Positions 16,843 to 25,847 of a stretch of DNA of 64,000 nt are shown here, one piece after another. This DNA comes from Christiangramia bathymodioli (GTDB lineage Bacteria > Bacteroidota > Bacteroidia > Flavobacteriales > Flavobacteriaceae), in the NCBI GenBank assembly GCA_009735695.1, contig SRSL01000003.1, forward strand, positions 730,961-794,960, given 5' to 3'. Positions within the stretch are counted from its first letter, which is position 1. Every line of letters begins with the position of its first letter. Made by a program: the position numbers and the translations under genes. The notes under the pieces were generated by a model, which saw nothing but the letters and a program-made list of their open reading frames with translations, was not told where the DNA came from and ran no database searches.

Positions 16843-19260
16843 CTAATCGGTTCGGAGCCAGTCCAGCGACTCCAATGTAAAGTTATCCCTAGTTTGGAGG
16901 TATGCGCATTTATCAATAACCTTCGCTCCTACTTTTCGCTTCTCAAATGCAGCGGTTAATCCGAAATCAATTCTGGAGCATTTAATCTCTTTGGCTCTTA
17001 TAATTGTTTGATATAACAGCTGGCGATATACCTGGTATTTCCTGGAATATTTATAGTCCATGCCAATTAAATCTGGAACATACACACCGGAACTGTTTTT
17101 ATAACAAAACATTACCCCTACTATAGGTTCATCCTGATTCTCTTCCTTCTTTAACCTGAGTACTATAAATTCCCATAACTTGGAATCATTCATATTCTGG
17201 AATAATTCAAAGGGATAATCAAAAGTGTTTAAACCAGGATTGTTTTTCTTTACTTCAAGATATAAACCATAAAATTTATTCAGTAATGCAATGTTCACTC
17301 TTTGATCGATCGAAATATCAAAATAATCTCTAAAACCCTGTATTTCCTTTCTGAAATGCTTACGCGACCTGCTGCTTAAAGTGCTCACATAATCTTCCTC
17401 ACTGTTCCAGGTAAAATTTTCATATACGCAGGATTCAGGCATGGCTACTTTTACAAACCCTTTGTTGTGTAAGAAATCGTTCAATTCGTTATCATCAGTT
17501 CGAAAATCTCGTAAAAGAACTGTAGAAGGTTTTAGCCTGTTTTCCAGCTCTTCTAATTTATGCAAGAATAAACTAAATGCCTCTTTCCAACTCTTCGACT
17601 CTCTGTCAAGATATAGATGATCTCCTTCTGTTAAAAAAGAGCCCATACTGAGTATATGACTGGTATGATAATAAGGATCTTTTTCACGAACCCTCTCCAT
17701 TTCCCTGGTTACTGAGACAGGAGCCAGCATATCTTCCTTCCAAAGACTGAATGTTACCAAACTCATAAGAATTGGTTTACTGTTTGAATCCTTGATATTG
17801 AAATAATAGAACTGATAATTATGCTCAGGCTTCCTATTTCCCGAAAAACTTTTTTCAATAAAAGCCATGCCGTCCCAATCGATTATACTTCCATTTCCCA
17901 TGTATTTATTCCAATTCTCCTTCTTTATATCATGTATGGTTTTAAAAATTTCGCAGGTAAGACCGGACAACTTTTTGGTCTGGCTAATAGTGGTATTATT
18001 AGTCATCCCGAACGCAAACCGCACTCGTTCAAGGTTCGTATGCGTTTCTTCAAGGGCTTTATAATAATGGTGATTGACGGCTTCGGTAAGACCAAGGATT
18101 TCCTTTTTTTGATTATGACGCGAAATCGTAATTCGTAATCCAGTATTTTTTACAGGAACTGCCGGAAAAATTCCGAGGTTTACATAATACCCCTCTCCCA
18201 TCAGTCGGTTGACGAGGTTGTATCCCGTTTCCGGCATACCTGTTCCTATATAAAAGACCGGGGAATCATTTTCAGAAATTAATGGGAGGTCTGTAGCTTT
18301 TAAACACTCATTGAAATAGGAAGTCCTGTCAGAAAGTTGCTGTTGCAATTCGTAAATTTCGGGACTTAAATGAATGTTGGCTGATGCAATTGCAGCTCCT
18401 ACCGACGAGGGTTCTAATTGGGCGGAGAATGTAAGTGGGCCTCCAAAATTTCGGATTCGACGGTGTAATTTTTTGTTTTTACAAACCATTACCGCTCCAC
18501 TGGCACCAAAAGTTTTACTCAGGGTTCCAAATAATATTGCGTTCTCCGGCAATTCTTCCAGAACATTCATTACATACCCGCTACCATTTTTCCCTTTCCA
18601 ACTCATCCCGTGGACATCATCAAAATAAATATGCAATTGAGGATACCTAACGCTTAGTTCTATTAATTCTCGAATCGGGGCATAATCACCATACATAGAA
18701 TAAATACCGTCAGCCATATACCAGATCGTATTACAACGGTTTGACAATTTCTTTATCTTATCCTCTAGCATGTCTAACCTGTTATGCCTGATCATCTCTA
18801 CCGAAACCGATCTTAATTTAAGAGGTTGAACGGCATTTTGAACGCTCCAGTGAACCTGGTGATCAAGTATTACCCCATCTCCGTCCTGAACAATAGATGG
18901 AATCACGGCCATATGTCCCAGCGTACTGTTTTTGGTTATTATTACCGGAAGGTCATAGATTGAACGGATCTTCTCCTCAAGCTCTTCATATAATGGATGT
19001 GAAATATATGATTTTGATAATGGGAATTGCGTTCCATAACGCTCTATAGCATCAATCGCCGCCCTTTTTAATCTCAAATCTTGCTCAAGACCTAAATAAC
19101 CTGTTGTCCCGAAATGAAATAATTTCTTTCCTTTAATTTGAATGTGTCGACCGTTAAAAGATTCTCCTTCTGCGTACAGGTGAAGAGCTCCTTCATCTTT
19201 TGCATTAGTCATTACCTCGACAACCGTGTCGAGGAAATTGTTGTGTTTAATTTTTGCCAT
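16843..19260 (-). CDS. Alpha-oxoamine synthase fused to a GNAT acyltransferase
   Basis: This is an 805-residue two-domain enzyme. Residues 1 to about 400 are a PLP-dependent alpha-oxoamine synthase (BioF/KBL/SPT/CqsA group). They carry FGTTGYLGL near residue 50, the cofactor Asp/His pair in YFDDVHGMSW (212-220), and the Schiff-base lysine Lys249 in GTLSKTFGASGA. The C-terminal half, to about 800, resembles BioF2-like GNAT acyltransferases (SSRSRKHFRKEIQGF, VGVMFCYKNSSGVYVPDLIGMDY, YRQLLYQTIIRAKEIKCSRIDFGLT). Known members of the first family join an amino acid to an acyl-thioester. The fused domain could then N-acylate the amine. Substrate and product are unknown. The gene is divergent from the STAS-like/AraC pair and 16 bases from the longer rteC frame. 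Confidence 0.85.
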   Translation of the reverse strand: MAKIKHNNFLDTVVEVMTNAKDEGALHLYAEGESFNGRHIQIKGKKLFHFGTTGYLGLEQDLRLKRAAIDAIERYGTQFPLSKSYISHPLYEELEEKIRSIYDLPVIITKNSTLGHMAVIPSIVQDGDGVILDHQVHWSVQNAVQPLKLRSVSVEMIRHNRLDMLEDKIKKLSNRCNTIWYMADGIYSMYGDYAPIRELIELSVRYPQLHIYFDDVHGMSWKGKNGSGYVMNVLEELPENAILFGTLSKTFGASGAVMVCKNKKLHRRIRNFGGPLTFSAQLEPSSVGAAIASANIHLSPEIYELQQQLSDRTSYFNECLKATDLPLISENDSPVFYIGTGMPETGYNLVNRLMGEGYYVNLGIFPAVPVKNTGLRITISRHNQKKEILGLTEAVNHHYYKALEETHTNLERVRFAFGMTNNTTISQTKKLSGLTCEIFKTIHDIKKENWNKYMGNGSIIDWDGMAFIEKSFSGNRKPEHNYQFYYFNIKDSNSKPILMSLVTFSLWKEDMLAPVSVTREMERVREKDPYYHTSHILSMGSFLTEGDHLYLDRESKSWKEAFSLFLHKLEELENRLKPSTVLLRDFRTDDNELNDFLHNKGFVKVAMPESCVYENFTWNSEEDYVSTLSSRSRKHFRKEIQGFRDYFDISIDQRVNIALLNKFYGLYLEVKKNNPGLNTFDYPFELFQNMNDSKLWEFIVLRLKKEENQDEPIVGVMFCYKNSSGVYVPDLIGMDYKYSRKYQVYRQLLYQTIIRAKEIKCSRIDFGLTAAFEKRKVGAKVIDKCAYLQTRDNFTLESLDWLRTD

Positions 19261-19492
19261 TTTTCCCTACTCAATTAATAAGAAGTAAAAGCTATAAAAG
19301 AAATTCTGCCTGGCCTATTTTTTAAATTTTATAGGACTTAACAGGCAAGTAGTTAACCCTAATAGGCAAATGTTTTTAAACTCAAATGATGCTATTTGAC
19401 TAGAAATTACCCTAATTGCATATTACTTGACTGTTTATTGCATGTGTTAGCGTTATTTAATTTCATAAATTAGAACCGCTGAAGGTACTGGT
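19261..19492. promoter_or_regulatory. Divergent promoter region between the oxoamine synthase and the STAS-like gene
   Basis: An AT-rich 232-bp gap between divergent genes must carry both promoters. Short repeats of AACAGGCAAGTAG/AATAGGCAAATG type are visible around 19339-19371. I could not define a palindromic operator. Confidence 0.4.
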
Positions 19493-19858
19493 ATGGGATT
19501 TAAAAATAAATACGCAGAATTTTGGACCGAAGACGGAATCCTGTTCTTCGTATATAAAGCCAATACTGTTATTGACCTTAAGGCCGCAGAATCGATAGTC
19601 AAAGATAGGATCAGGTTTCAAAACGAAAAGGAACTTCCTATTCTTTGTGATATGCGCCAGCTTCACATTGTAGAAAAGCCAGCCCGTGATTACCTGGCAG
19701 CAGAAGGATCCTATCTTGCGAAAGCAGTAGCTCTTGTGGTGAAAGAATTATATACTGAGAAACTTGTGGATGTATTTCTGCAAACCAGCAAACCTAGCGT
19801 CCCTACACGCAGGTTTACCTCAGAAACCAAGGCACTTGAATTTCTTAAGCAATTTTAA
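19493..19858 (+). CDS. STAS/SpoIIAA-like small cytoplasmic protein
   Basis: This 121-residue protein has no signal or membrane segment. Alternating strands and helices (ILFFVYKANTVIDLKAAESIVKDRIRFQNEKELPILCDMRQLHIV...AVALVVKELYTEKLVDVFLQ) look like the SpoIIAA/STAS-like fold used in many Bacteroidota proteins beside AraC regulators. No catalytic motif is evident. It lies 34 bases before the AraC gene and is likely co-transcribed, perhaps as a partner or sensor. Family confidence is moderate and the function is unknown. Confidence 0.6.
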   Translation: MGFKNKYAEFWTEDGILFFVYKANTVIDLKAAESIVKDRIRFQNEKELPILCDMRQLHIVEKPARDYLAAEGSYLAKAVALVVKELYTEKLVDVFLQTSKPSVPTRRFTSETKALEFLKQF

Positions 19859-19892
19859 AAGGCCTTATTCAGTTTTTTAACTTTAAATCTTT

Positions 19893-20810
19893 ATGGGTAG
19901 GGAGTTCAATCATAATAAGCTTGAAGAATTATGCGATTTCGTTATTGAAGTGAGTAAGGGAAATTTTACGCTCCAGGTAGACCCTAAAAATTCAGGGGAA
20001 CTCACTCCTTTAATAATGCTACATAATATTATGAACGAAGAGCTCAATACCCTCTTTCATCGATCACATGGAGGTAAGAGTCATCCTGAAGTTAAGCTGA
20101 TCAACATTCTTTCGCATCCAAATTTGGACATAGCTTTTATATCCTCTGGTTCCCTTGAGTTGATTCATTTGAATCAAACCCCGAGAAGAATGAAAAGTAT
20201 TCTTACACTTTCATCATATGCAAAGCTACATAAGCGTATAAAAAAACGTCATTCGTGGAAAAGACCAACTAAAAAATTAGATCTCGATTTTATTACTAGT
20301 AAAGGTTTAATTCTTAAGACAACCGCAATACTGGAAAATGTGGATCCGTCAGATAATAATTCATTGATTCTCATTAATGCCTATAAATTAGAATATAAGA
20401 ATGATAAATTGGAAGATTACAGAAAAGGTATTGATACAAATCGAACAAAATATCCATCCAGGAATCGTTCGTTGTTGCTGCAGGAAAATAGGGAAATGAT
20501 TGAAAGTTTAAAAAAGCACCTCATTCAAAACCTGGATCAAAAATTCCCTGGCATGAAAGCCTTAGCAGAAAAATTTAATGCCAGTGAAAGCAAACTAAAG
20601 AAAGGCTTTAAGCACTATTACAATACGAGTATTTATAAATTCCTCCAGGAAAAACGTTTTGAAAAAGCACACCTACTTCTTACCCAAACTGAAAAACCCG
20701 TTAGTACCATCGCCCGTGAGTGTGGCTTTGTAAGTGCTGCACATTTCTCCCGATCCTTCAAGGAAAAGTTCGGATATCGCCCTACCGATGTACAAAGAAG
20801 ACCTGAATAA
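19893..20810 (+). CDS. AraC-family transcriptional regulator
   Basis: The 305-residue regulator has the AraC double helix-turn-helix at its C-terminus (about residues 205-302). It runs from FPGMKALAEKFNASESKLKKGFKHYYNTSIYKFLQEKRFEKAHLLLTQT to the highly conserved STIARECGFVSAAHFSRSFKEKFGYRPTDVQ. The first 190 residues resemble no ligand domain I can name with confidence; they may be a PAS-like or HAMP-like sensor. Likely targets are the divergent oxoamine synthase, the STAS-like gene and the downstream MauE/peptide genes. That is inference from position. Confidence 0.9.
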   Translation: MGREFNHNKLEELCDFVIEVSKGNFTLQVDPKNSGELTPLIMLHNIMNEELNTLFHRSHGGKSHPEVKLINILSHPNLDIAFISSGSLELIHLNQTPRRMKSILTLSSYAKLHKRIKKRHSWKRPTKKLDLDFITSKGLILKTTAILENVDPSDNNSLILINAYKLEYKNDKLEDYRKGIDTNRTKYPSRNRSLLLQENREMIESLKKHLIQNLDQKFPGMKALAEKFNASESKLKKGFKHYYNTSIYKFLQEKRFEKAHLLLTQTEKPVSTIARECGFVSAAHFSRSFKEKFGYRPTDVQRRPE

Positions 20811-20881
20811 TACCTGCATTGATAAAGGGTACAACCCTAAAAGCAAATTGATTTGGAGACATTTACTTCAAATTAATTGCA

Positions 20882-21346
20882 ATGAAATCGTTAAGCTCTC
20901 ATTCCAGAAATAGATTCATAGAGGTTTGCTGCTTTCTATTCATAGTGCTATTCCTTTATACCGCGATCAGCAAACTCATGGACCTCGAAAATTTTCAATT
21001 AGAATTACAGAAATCTCCCCTTTTAAGTGATTATCATAAAATGGTCGCTCTTGTAATTCCCGTTTCGGAAATCTTAATTAGCCTCGGTCTCATTTGGAAG
21101 AAGACTCGATTTATTTCTCTTTTAAGTTTCCTTTTCTTCATGACCCTCTTCACCGCATATATCTATATCATATTAAATTTTACAGGTTACATTCCCTGTT
21201 CTTGCGGCGGTGTTATAGAAAGCCTGGGATGGACCGAGCATCTCATTTTCAATGGCCTATTTATACTATTAGCCATTGCTGCTATTATCTACTACCCCAT
21301 TCAAAAGTTTCAGAATATAGAACAAATCTTATTGCGCAATGAGTAG
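20882..21346 (+). CDS. MauE/DoxX-family redox membrane protein
   Basis: This 154-residue protein has four membrane helices (about 12-28, 52-70, 78-100 and 118-138). The motif YIPCSCGGVIESLGWTEHLIFN is characteristic of MauE-type proteins beside SusCD or small-peptide loci in Flavobacteriia. MauE-type proteins are associated with disulfide or quinone redox work. The next gene encodes a secreted peptide with four cysteines, which fits a role in oxidising that partner (inference). Confidence 0.8.
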   Translation: MKSLSSHSRNRFIEVCCFLFIVLFLYTAISKLMDLENFQLELQKSPLLSDYHKMVALVIPVSEILISLGLIWKKTRFISLLSFLFFMTLFTAYIYIILNFTGYIPCSCGGVIESLGWTEHLIFNGLFILLAIAAIIYYPIQKFQNIEQILLRNE

Positions 21347-21395
21347 GAGAAGCTGAAAATCCTGTAAAGAGTAAGCATCATTAAATTTTAAGATT

Positions 21396-21701
21396 ATGAA
21401 AAAAATGAAAATAATCACACCAATTATCGCTATCGCTTTAGCGATTGGTGGGGCCCTTATGAACCAAGCTGAAGAATCAAAAGCAATGGTCGATCAAGCC
21501 ATGCTAACGCATTCTTCAGAACCAGTGCAAATCGGCTATTACAAATTACCAAACAACCCGGCAAATTGCCAGGCATTTAGCACCGTGGATTGTAATCCGA
21601 TTGAAGGACCGCAACTTTGTACCGTAAACATTAACGGGCAGATGACTCAGCTCTATGATAGTGGCTGTGCAGATATTCTATACAGGGACCCTGTAGAGTA
21701 A
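21396..21701 (+). CDS. Small secreted four-cysteine protein (DUF6520-like)
   Basis: This 101-residue protein starts with a signal peptide (MKKMKIITPIIAIALAIGGALM). The mature part has four cysteines, in NCQAF, VDCNP, QLCTV and SGCAD. Short secreted proteins of this pattern, encoded next to MauE and AraC genes, resemble DUF6520 of Flavobacteriia. The function is unknown. An even cysteine number and the MauE neighbour suggest two disulfides. A strong terminator follows immediately. Confidence 0.75.
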   Translation: MKKMKIITPIIAIALAIGGALMNQAEESKAMVDQAMLTHSSEPVQIGYYKLPNNPANCQAFSTVDCNPIEGPQLCTVNINGQMTQLYDSGCADILYRDPVE

Positions 21702-21710
21702 AATTGATAA

Positions 21711-21737
21711 GGCAGCCCATTAGGGCTGCCTTTTTTT
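21711..21737 (+). terminator. Intrinsic terminator after the DUF6520-like gene
   Basis: GGCAGCCC and GGGCTGCC form a perfect 8-bp stem with loop ATTA followed by seven T. It also shows that the next gene cannot start at the upstream ATG at 21704. Confidence 0.92.
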
Positions 21738-21745
21738 CAAACACT

Positions 21746-22780
21746 ATGACAAGTACTTTTAAAATACTTTTGATTCTTTTTGTATTATTCCTAGCGGTTC
21801 TTACCATCATAGGAGTCTATATACCATTTTATAATCGACTTTCAACACCCATGGGATTTAATCGAAACTTTGAATCCCCTGAATTCCTGATCAAGGATAC
21901 TATACCTTTAGGTTACACTGGATACTACTTCACCGGAGCTCATGACAACTCCATATTCCTGGGACATAAAAGCGCACCGGCTCATATCCTTAGGTATAAT
22001 CTAAAAACAAAAGATACAATTCACCTAAACTTCAATATCGACCGGAGACAATTTCCAAACCTTGACCCTGATAAGCTAAAATTAGCAATTCAATATCCCC
22101 ATACATATTTTGTAGATGGTTCCAACGGTATATTTATTAAAGGTAACCTTATAAACAAGAATATAAACGAGACCAATGAACTCGAATGGAGATTTGATAA
22201 TTATATCCAAATAGATTCGAATACTATAGCATTCAGAACCTACGATATGGACAAGCAACAAAATATGCTAGCTGTTATTAACTCGATAGGCAAGGCCTCC
22301 GACATATACCATCCTAAAAAACAACAAGATGGTATCTTTGATACGGATGGGCGGCTTTTTCACAAAAATAATGACCTCATCTATCTTCTTTATTATAGGA
22401 ATGAATTCCTCGTTTTTGATAATACCTTAAAACTCCAGTATGCAGGAAAAACTATAGATACTATTTCGACTGCTCAAATAGATATTTCGACCTTGGATAA
22501 TACACTCACGATTTCAGGCCCTCCCCTTCGAGTAAATAAGAATCTTTTTATAAATCATGGTAAGCTTTACATAGAATCAATGATAAAAAGTAACAATCAA
22601 AGCCTTAAGAAATTTCAGCAACAGGTAACTATAGATGTATATGATCTAAAAAAAGGAACATATTTACATAGTTTTTACTTTCCCAAAATAAATCGAAAGC
22701 GCCCCGTTGAATATACAATTCACAAAGATAAACTTATGGCTATTTTCGACAAGAACCTGGTTATTTTCCATGGCTATTAG
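21746..22780 (+). CDS. Membrane-anchored protein of unknown function, possibly beta-propeller
   Basis: This protein of about 344 residues has one N-terminal hydrophobic helix (STFKILLILFVLFLAVLTIIGVYIPF) and then a beta-rich extracytoplasmic part. Repeated strands of type 'FLGHKSAPAHILRYNLKTKDTIHL' and 'FLVFDNTLKLQYAGKTIDTIS' suggest a six-bladed propeller of the kind seen beside MauE genes. I cannot assign a function. The ATG at 21746 lies just past the terminator. The 3' end overlaps the convergent amidohydrolase by 20 bases. Confidence 0.7.
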   Translation: MTSTFKILLILFVLFLAVLTIIGVYIPFYNRLSTPMGFNRNFESPEFLIKDTIPLGYTGYYFTGAHDNSIFLGHKSAPAHILRYNLKTKDTIHLNFNIDRRQFPNLDPDKLKLAIQYPHTYFVDGSNGIFIKGNLINKNINETNELEWRFDNYIQIDSNTIAFRTYDMDKQQNMLAVINSIGKASDIYHPKKQQDGIFDTDGRLFHKNNDLIYLLYYRNEFLVFDNTLKLQYAGKTIDTISTAQIDISTLDNTLTISGPPLRVNKNLFINHGKLYIESMIKSNNQSLKKFQQQVTIDVYDLKKGTYLHSFYFPKINRKRPVEYTIHKDKLMAIFDKNLVIFHGY

Positions 22781-25700
22781 AATTTTGTTTTTGCTGTTCC
22801 ATCTTGATAAAATATTCTTCAAATAAGCCATGCGATTCATATAGATTTCCATTTTTTATAACGGTGTGGACATTAGCTGTATGCTCAATATTTTCTAGCG
22901 GATTGCCGTTAAGCACAACCAGGTCTGCAATCTTTCCTCTCTCAAGCGACCCTAGGTCGTGTTGCAAGCCCATGGCAATTGCCCCGCCTAAGGTGGCAAG
23001 TTCCAATACTCTGTGCCTGCTAAGGCCGTGTTCCTCATGCTGCCATATTTCCCAATGGTAAGGCAGACCAGGAGTGTCCGTATGTGAACCAATCCCTATA
23101 TTGCCTCCACTTTTCGATAAGACTACTGAACTTCCTAAATATAAAGCAGCTTTGGAATCTTCTCCAGAAATTTTATCCTTGTTATTAATAAATTTCTTTA
23201 AAGTTTCCCCTTTATTCCATTCTTCAAATATTTCAACATCCTTAGTTCCCGATTTAAAAAATTTCTTGAATCTATAATTATTATCAAACTCAGAAATACC
23301 CGCAACTGTATACCAGGTCTGGCTTTTTGCTATTAATTGAATTAAATCTTCATACATTTCGCCTATTTTAATAGCATGTTCAACTCCCGTTAAACCATCA
23401 AAAAATGCCGAAGCATCTAGGCTTGTAACGTAGCTTGAAAAGTCGGCGTGAGCGGTAATATTAAGGTTCTCATTCCTGGCGGCCTTGATTAACCATTGCC
23501 TAATCTTTCTTGGCCAACTATCATGAATTTTGATGAAGATAGCTCCTCTTTGCTTTTCTCTTTTAACCCAGGATAAAGCATCTTGATAATCTTTTATTTC
23601 AAAATGAGGATGACCCAATGCAAAGAATGGAATCAACCGGGAGGACTTTAATCTTCCCGTTTGTGCCATTTCTGAGTAAGCCTGCATTTGAGGATTGCTT
23701 GCCGGGTCCCTTATAGTGGTAATACCGAACGCGAGGTCCATGAGCAATTTAGAGTATTGATCTACAAGTACATCTGGCGGAGCATCGTGGTGAGCATGTA
23801 AGTCGATCAAACCAGGAATAATTGTTTTACCAGAAAAATCAATCCGTTTTGCGCTCTTTGGAATTTGAATACTATCTGAGTTCCCAATTTCTTTGATCCT
23901 TCCGTTTTCAATAATAACGGTACCATCTTCTATAATCTCTGGTCCTTGCATGGTGATAAGCCTGGCGCCTTCCAGCGCCAAAACCCTTGAATTCGTTTGG
24001 ATAGCTTTTTTTATACTGATTTTTACAGCATGATCATTTAAAAACTTCTCCGTGCATTGGCCCGAACCACAATGATCAAGTATCATTTTCGGATGAATAC
24101 GGAATAAATAGTTTCCATTAAACCACAATAAATCTCCAGAACCTGGATCAAAAGAATAATCCAACACTCCAAGGTTGGAAACCTTTATACTATTGCTATC
24201 AGTCGAGGTTACAGGTAAAGTTTTATCCTGTAGCTGGGTCAAAAAGAGCATATTTTTACGTAGATAAGCCATGTATTTTAAATTCTTAGAAACAATACCA
24301 TGTTCCACAATTTCAAACTTGGCTATTATTCTACTCTCCGAGGGTTCTTTAAAATTGGTTTTGACAAGTTGTTTCCCTCCAGGAACTTTAACTATATGAA
24401 ATATCCATTCCCCATCCATTGTCAAACGATTCTCAAAAGGGATTTGATCAGTTAAGGGCATTATTATTTTTCCCTCCTCCCTGTCCAGGACTTTTAAAGT
24501 GCCATCAGTGAAACTTTCCATGTTCCTTTGATAATTACGAGCACCTTCAATAAAAGCAACATATTTTCCATCTTCACTTACATCAATGCGTTTGTATAGG
24601 CCAGGTTCATTTAAAATCGTATCCAGCTTCTTTTTTCTAATGTTATAGGACCAGATAAAACCTTTTTCATTATTATCCCAGGAAGAATAAATGATATCCT
24701 CTCCATTCTTAATTAACTTCGGAAAAAACTGTCCATGATCTGCATCTATCAATTGCATGCTTTTTCCTGATTCAAAGTCATACTCATAGATCCTTGCCTG
24801 TGTTGAAAAATAGAGCTTCCTTTTGCTATTATTCAATTGAGGATAACGCATGTACCTCAATTCCAAACTATCTGTGGATAACCTATTTTGATTATAAACT
24901 AAAGGCGCTGCTTCCACTTGTATATTCGCTGCAAAAGGTATTATGGTATCCTGATGACTTTTAACATTTATTCGGTGAATTTTCCCACCGTAACCAATGA
25001 TTATATTCTCATTATTTTTATCAAAACTAAACCTCGGTATGAATTCTAAGTGTTGCCCTATTACCTTTTTGAATAATAGAGTTTTACCCTTTAGATCATA
25101 CACATTCAAGTAATTTTGGATTACATATTTTGAATTACTCATTCCTCTTCGAGTGCTTAGATTCACAAAAGCCAAATATTTTCCATCGCTGGAAATAACG
25201 GCTTGTGTAAATTTGTTCCCATTTAAACGCATTATCGTATCAATGCTATTGGTTTCCAGGTCAAAGGATCTGAGGTAATCATCATAAATCACGTAACCCC
25301 TGTCATCCAAAATACTACCCTTAGTCCAGCCACGGGTTTTACGAGAAAAGTCCCCCTTTAAATTATATATGGAATCAGAATCTCTTAAGGCATTTCCCGA
25401 AGGCAACCATTCCACACTGGATTTACTATGGTATTGATAATGATTGGTTATTGGTTTAACATTTTTTCCGTCAATATCCATTACATACAAATTATCCGCG
25501 CCCGACCTGTCGGATATAAATGCAATCTTACTTCCGTCAGGAGAAAATACAGGATGAGAATCCCATTGCATTCCGAAAGTAAGCTGCTGGGGATTACCGC
25601 CCTCAGCATCCATTAAAAATAGCTTACCAAGCAAGTTAAAGACAATACTATTATCCCTGGGCGATACGTCTATATCCATAAAGGTCCCTTCTGTTGTATG

Positions 25701-25847
25701 GATACTATAGAAACGATCAGGCTTCAATGGTAGGGAATCCTGGCCCCGAATATTCGGAACCAGGAAAAACAAAAGGATTATAGAATAGGTAAGTTTTATA
25801 TACCTAAAGAACTTTTCTACATTTATAAATAAACTAATATCCCGCAT
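22761..25847 (-). CDS. Secreted TolB-like propeller plus amidohydrolase fusion
   Basis: This 1028-residue exported enzyme has a signal peptide (LTYSIILLFFLVPNIRGQ) and PD40/TolB-type propeller repeats to about residue 600 (GMQWDSHPVFSPDGSKIAFISDRSGADNLYVMDIDGKN). A metal-dependent amidohydrolase domain follows from about 640. It shows the H-x-H motif in GLIDLHAHHDAPP, a possible bridging lysine in AIFIKIHDSW, later histidines in NITAHADF and GVEHAIKIGEM, and an aspartate in GSHTDTPGLPY. Such fusions are imidazolonepropionase- or prolidase-like and cleave small amides or peptides. Here it follows susD with a 14-base overlap and should act on the imported ligand. Confidence 0.88.
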   Translation of the reverse strand: MRDISLFINVEKFFRYIKLTYSIILLFFLVPNIRGQDSLPLKPDRFYSIHTTEGTFMDIDVSPRDNSIVFNLLGKLFLMDAEGGNPQQLTFGMQWDSHPVFSPDGSKIAFISDRSGADNLYVMDIDGKNVKPITNHYQYHSKSSVEWLPSGNALRDSDSIYNLKGDFSRKTRGWTKGSILDDRGYVIYDDYLRSFDLETNSIDTIMRLNGNKFTQAVISSDGKYLAFVNLSTRRGMSNSKYVIQNYLNVYDLKGKTLLFKKVIGQHLEFIPRFSFDKNNENIIIGYGGKIHRINVKSHQDTIIPFAANIQVEAAPLVYNQNRLSTDSLELRYMRYPQLNNSKRKLYFSTQARIYEYDFESGKSMQLIDADHGQFFPKLIKNGEDIIYSSWDNNEKGFIWSYNIRKKKLDTILNEPGLYKRIDVSEDGKYVAFIEGARNYQRNMESFTDGTLKVLDREEGKIIMPLTDQIPFENRLTMDGEWIFHIVKVPGGKQLVKTNFKEPSESRIIAKFEIVEHGIVSKNLKYMAYLRKNMLFLTQLQDKTLPVTSTDSNSIKVSNLGVLDYSFDPGSGDLLWFNGNYLFRIHPKMILDHCGSGQCTEKFLNDHAVKISIKKAIQTNSRVLALEGARLITMQGPEIIEDGTVIIENGRIKEIGNSDSIQIPKSAKRIDFSGKTIIPGLIDLHAHHDAPPDVLVDQYSKLLMDLAFGITTIRDPASNPQMQAYSEMAQTGRLKSSRLIPFFALGHPHFEIKDYQDALSWVKREKQRGAIFIKIHDSWPRKIRQWLIKAARNENLNITAHADFSSYVTSLDASAFFDGLTGVEHAIKIGEMYEDLIQLIAKSQTWYTVAGISEFDNNYRFKKFFKSGTKDVEIFEEWNKGETLKKFINNKDKISGEDSKAALYLGSSVVLSKSGGNIGIGSHTDTPGLPYHWEIWQHEEHGLSRHRVLELATLGGAIAMGLQHDLGSLERGKIADLVVLNGNPLENIEHTANVHTVIKNGNLYESHGLFEEYFIKMEQQKQNSNSHGK

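Noticed and set aside
21704..21745. Upstream start for the 21746 gene
   Set aside because: Those codons lie within a strong terminator hairpin, so the ATG at 21746 is the sensible start.
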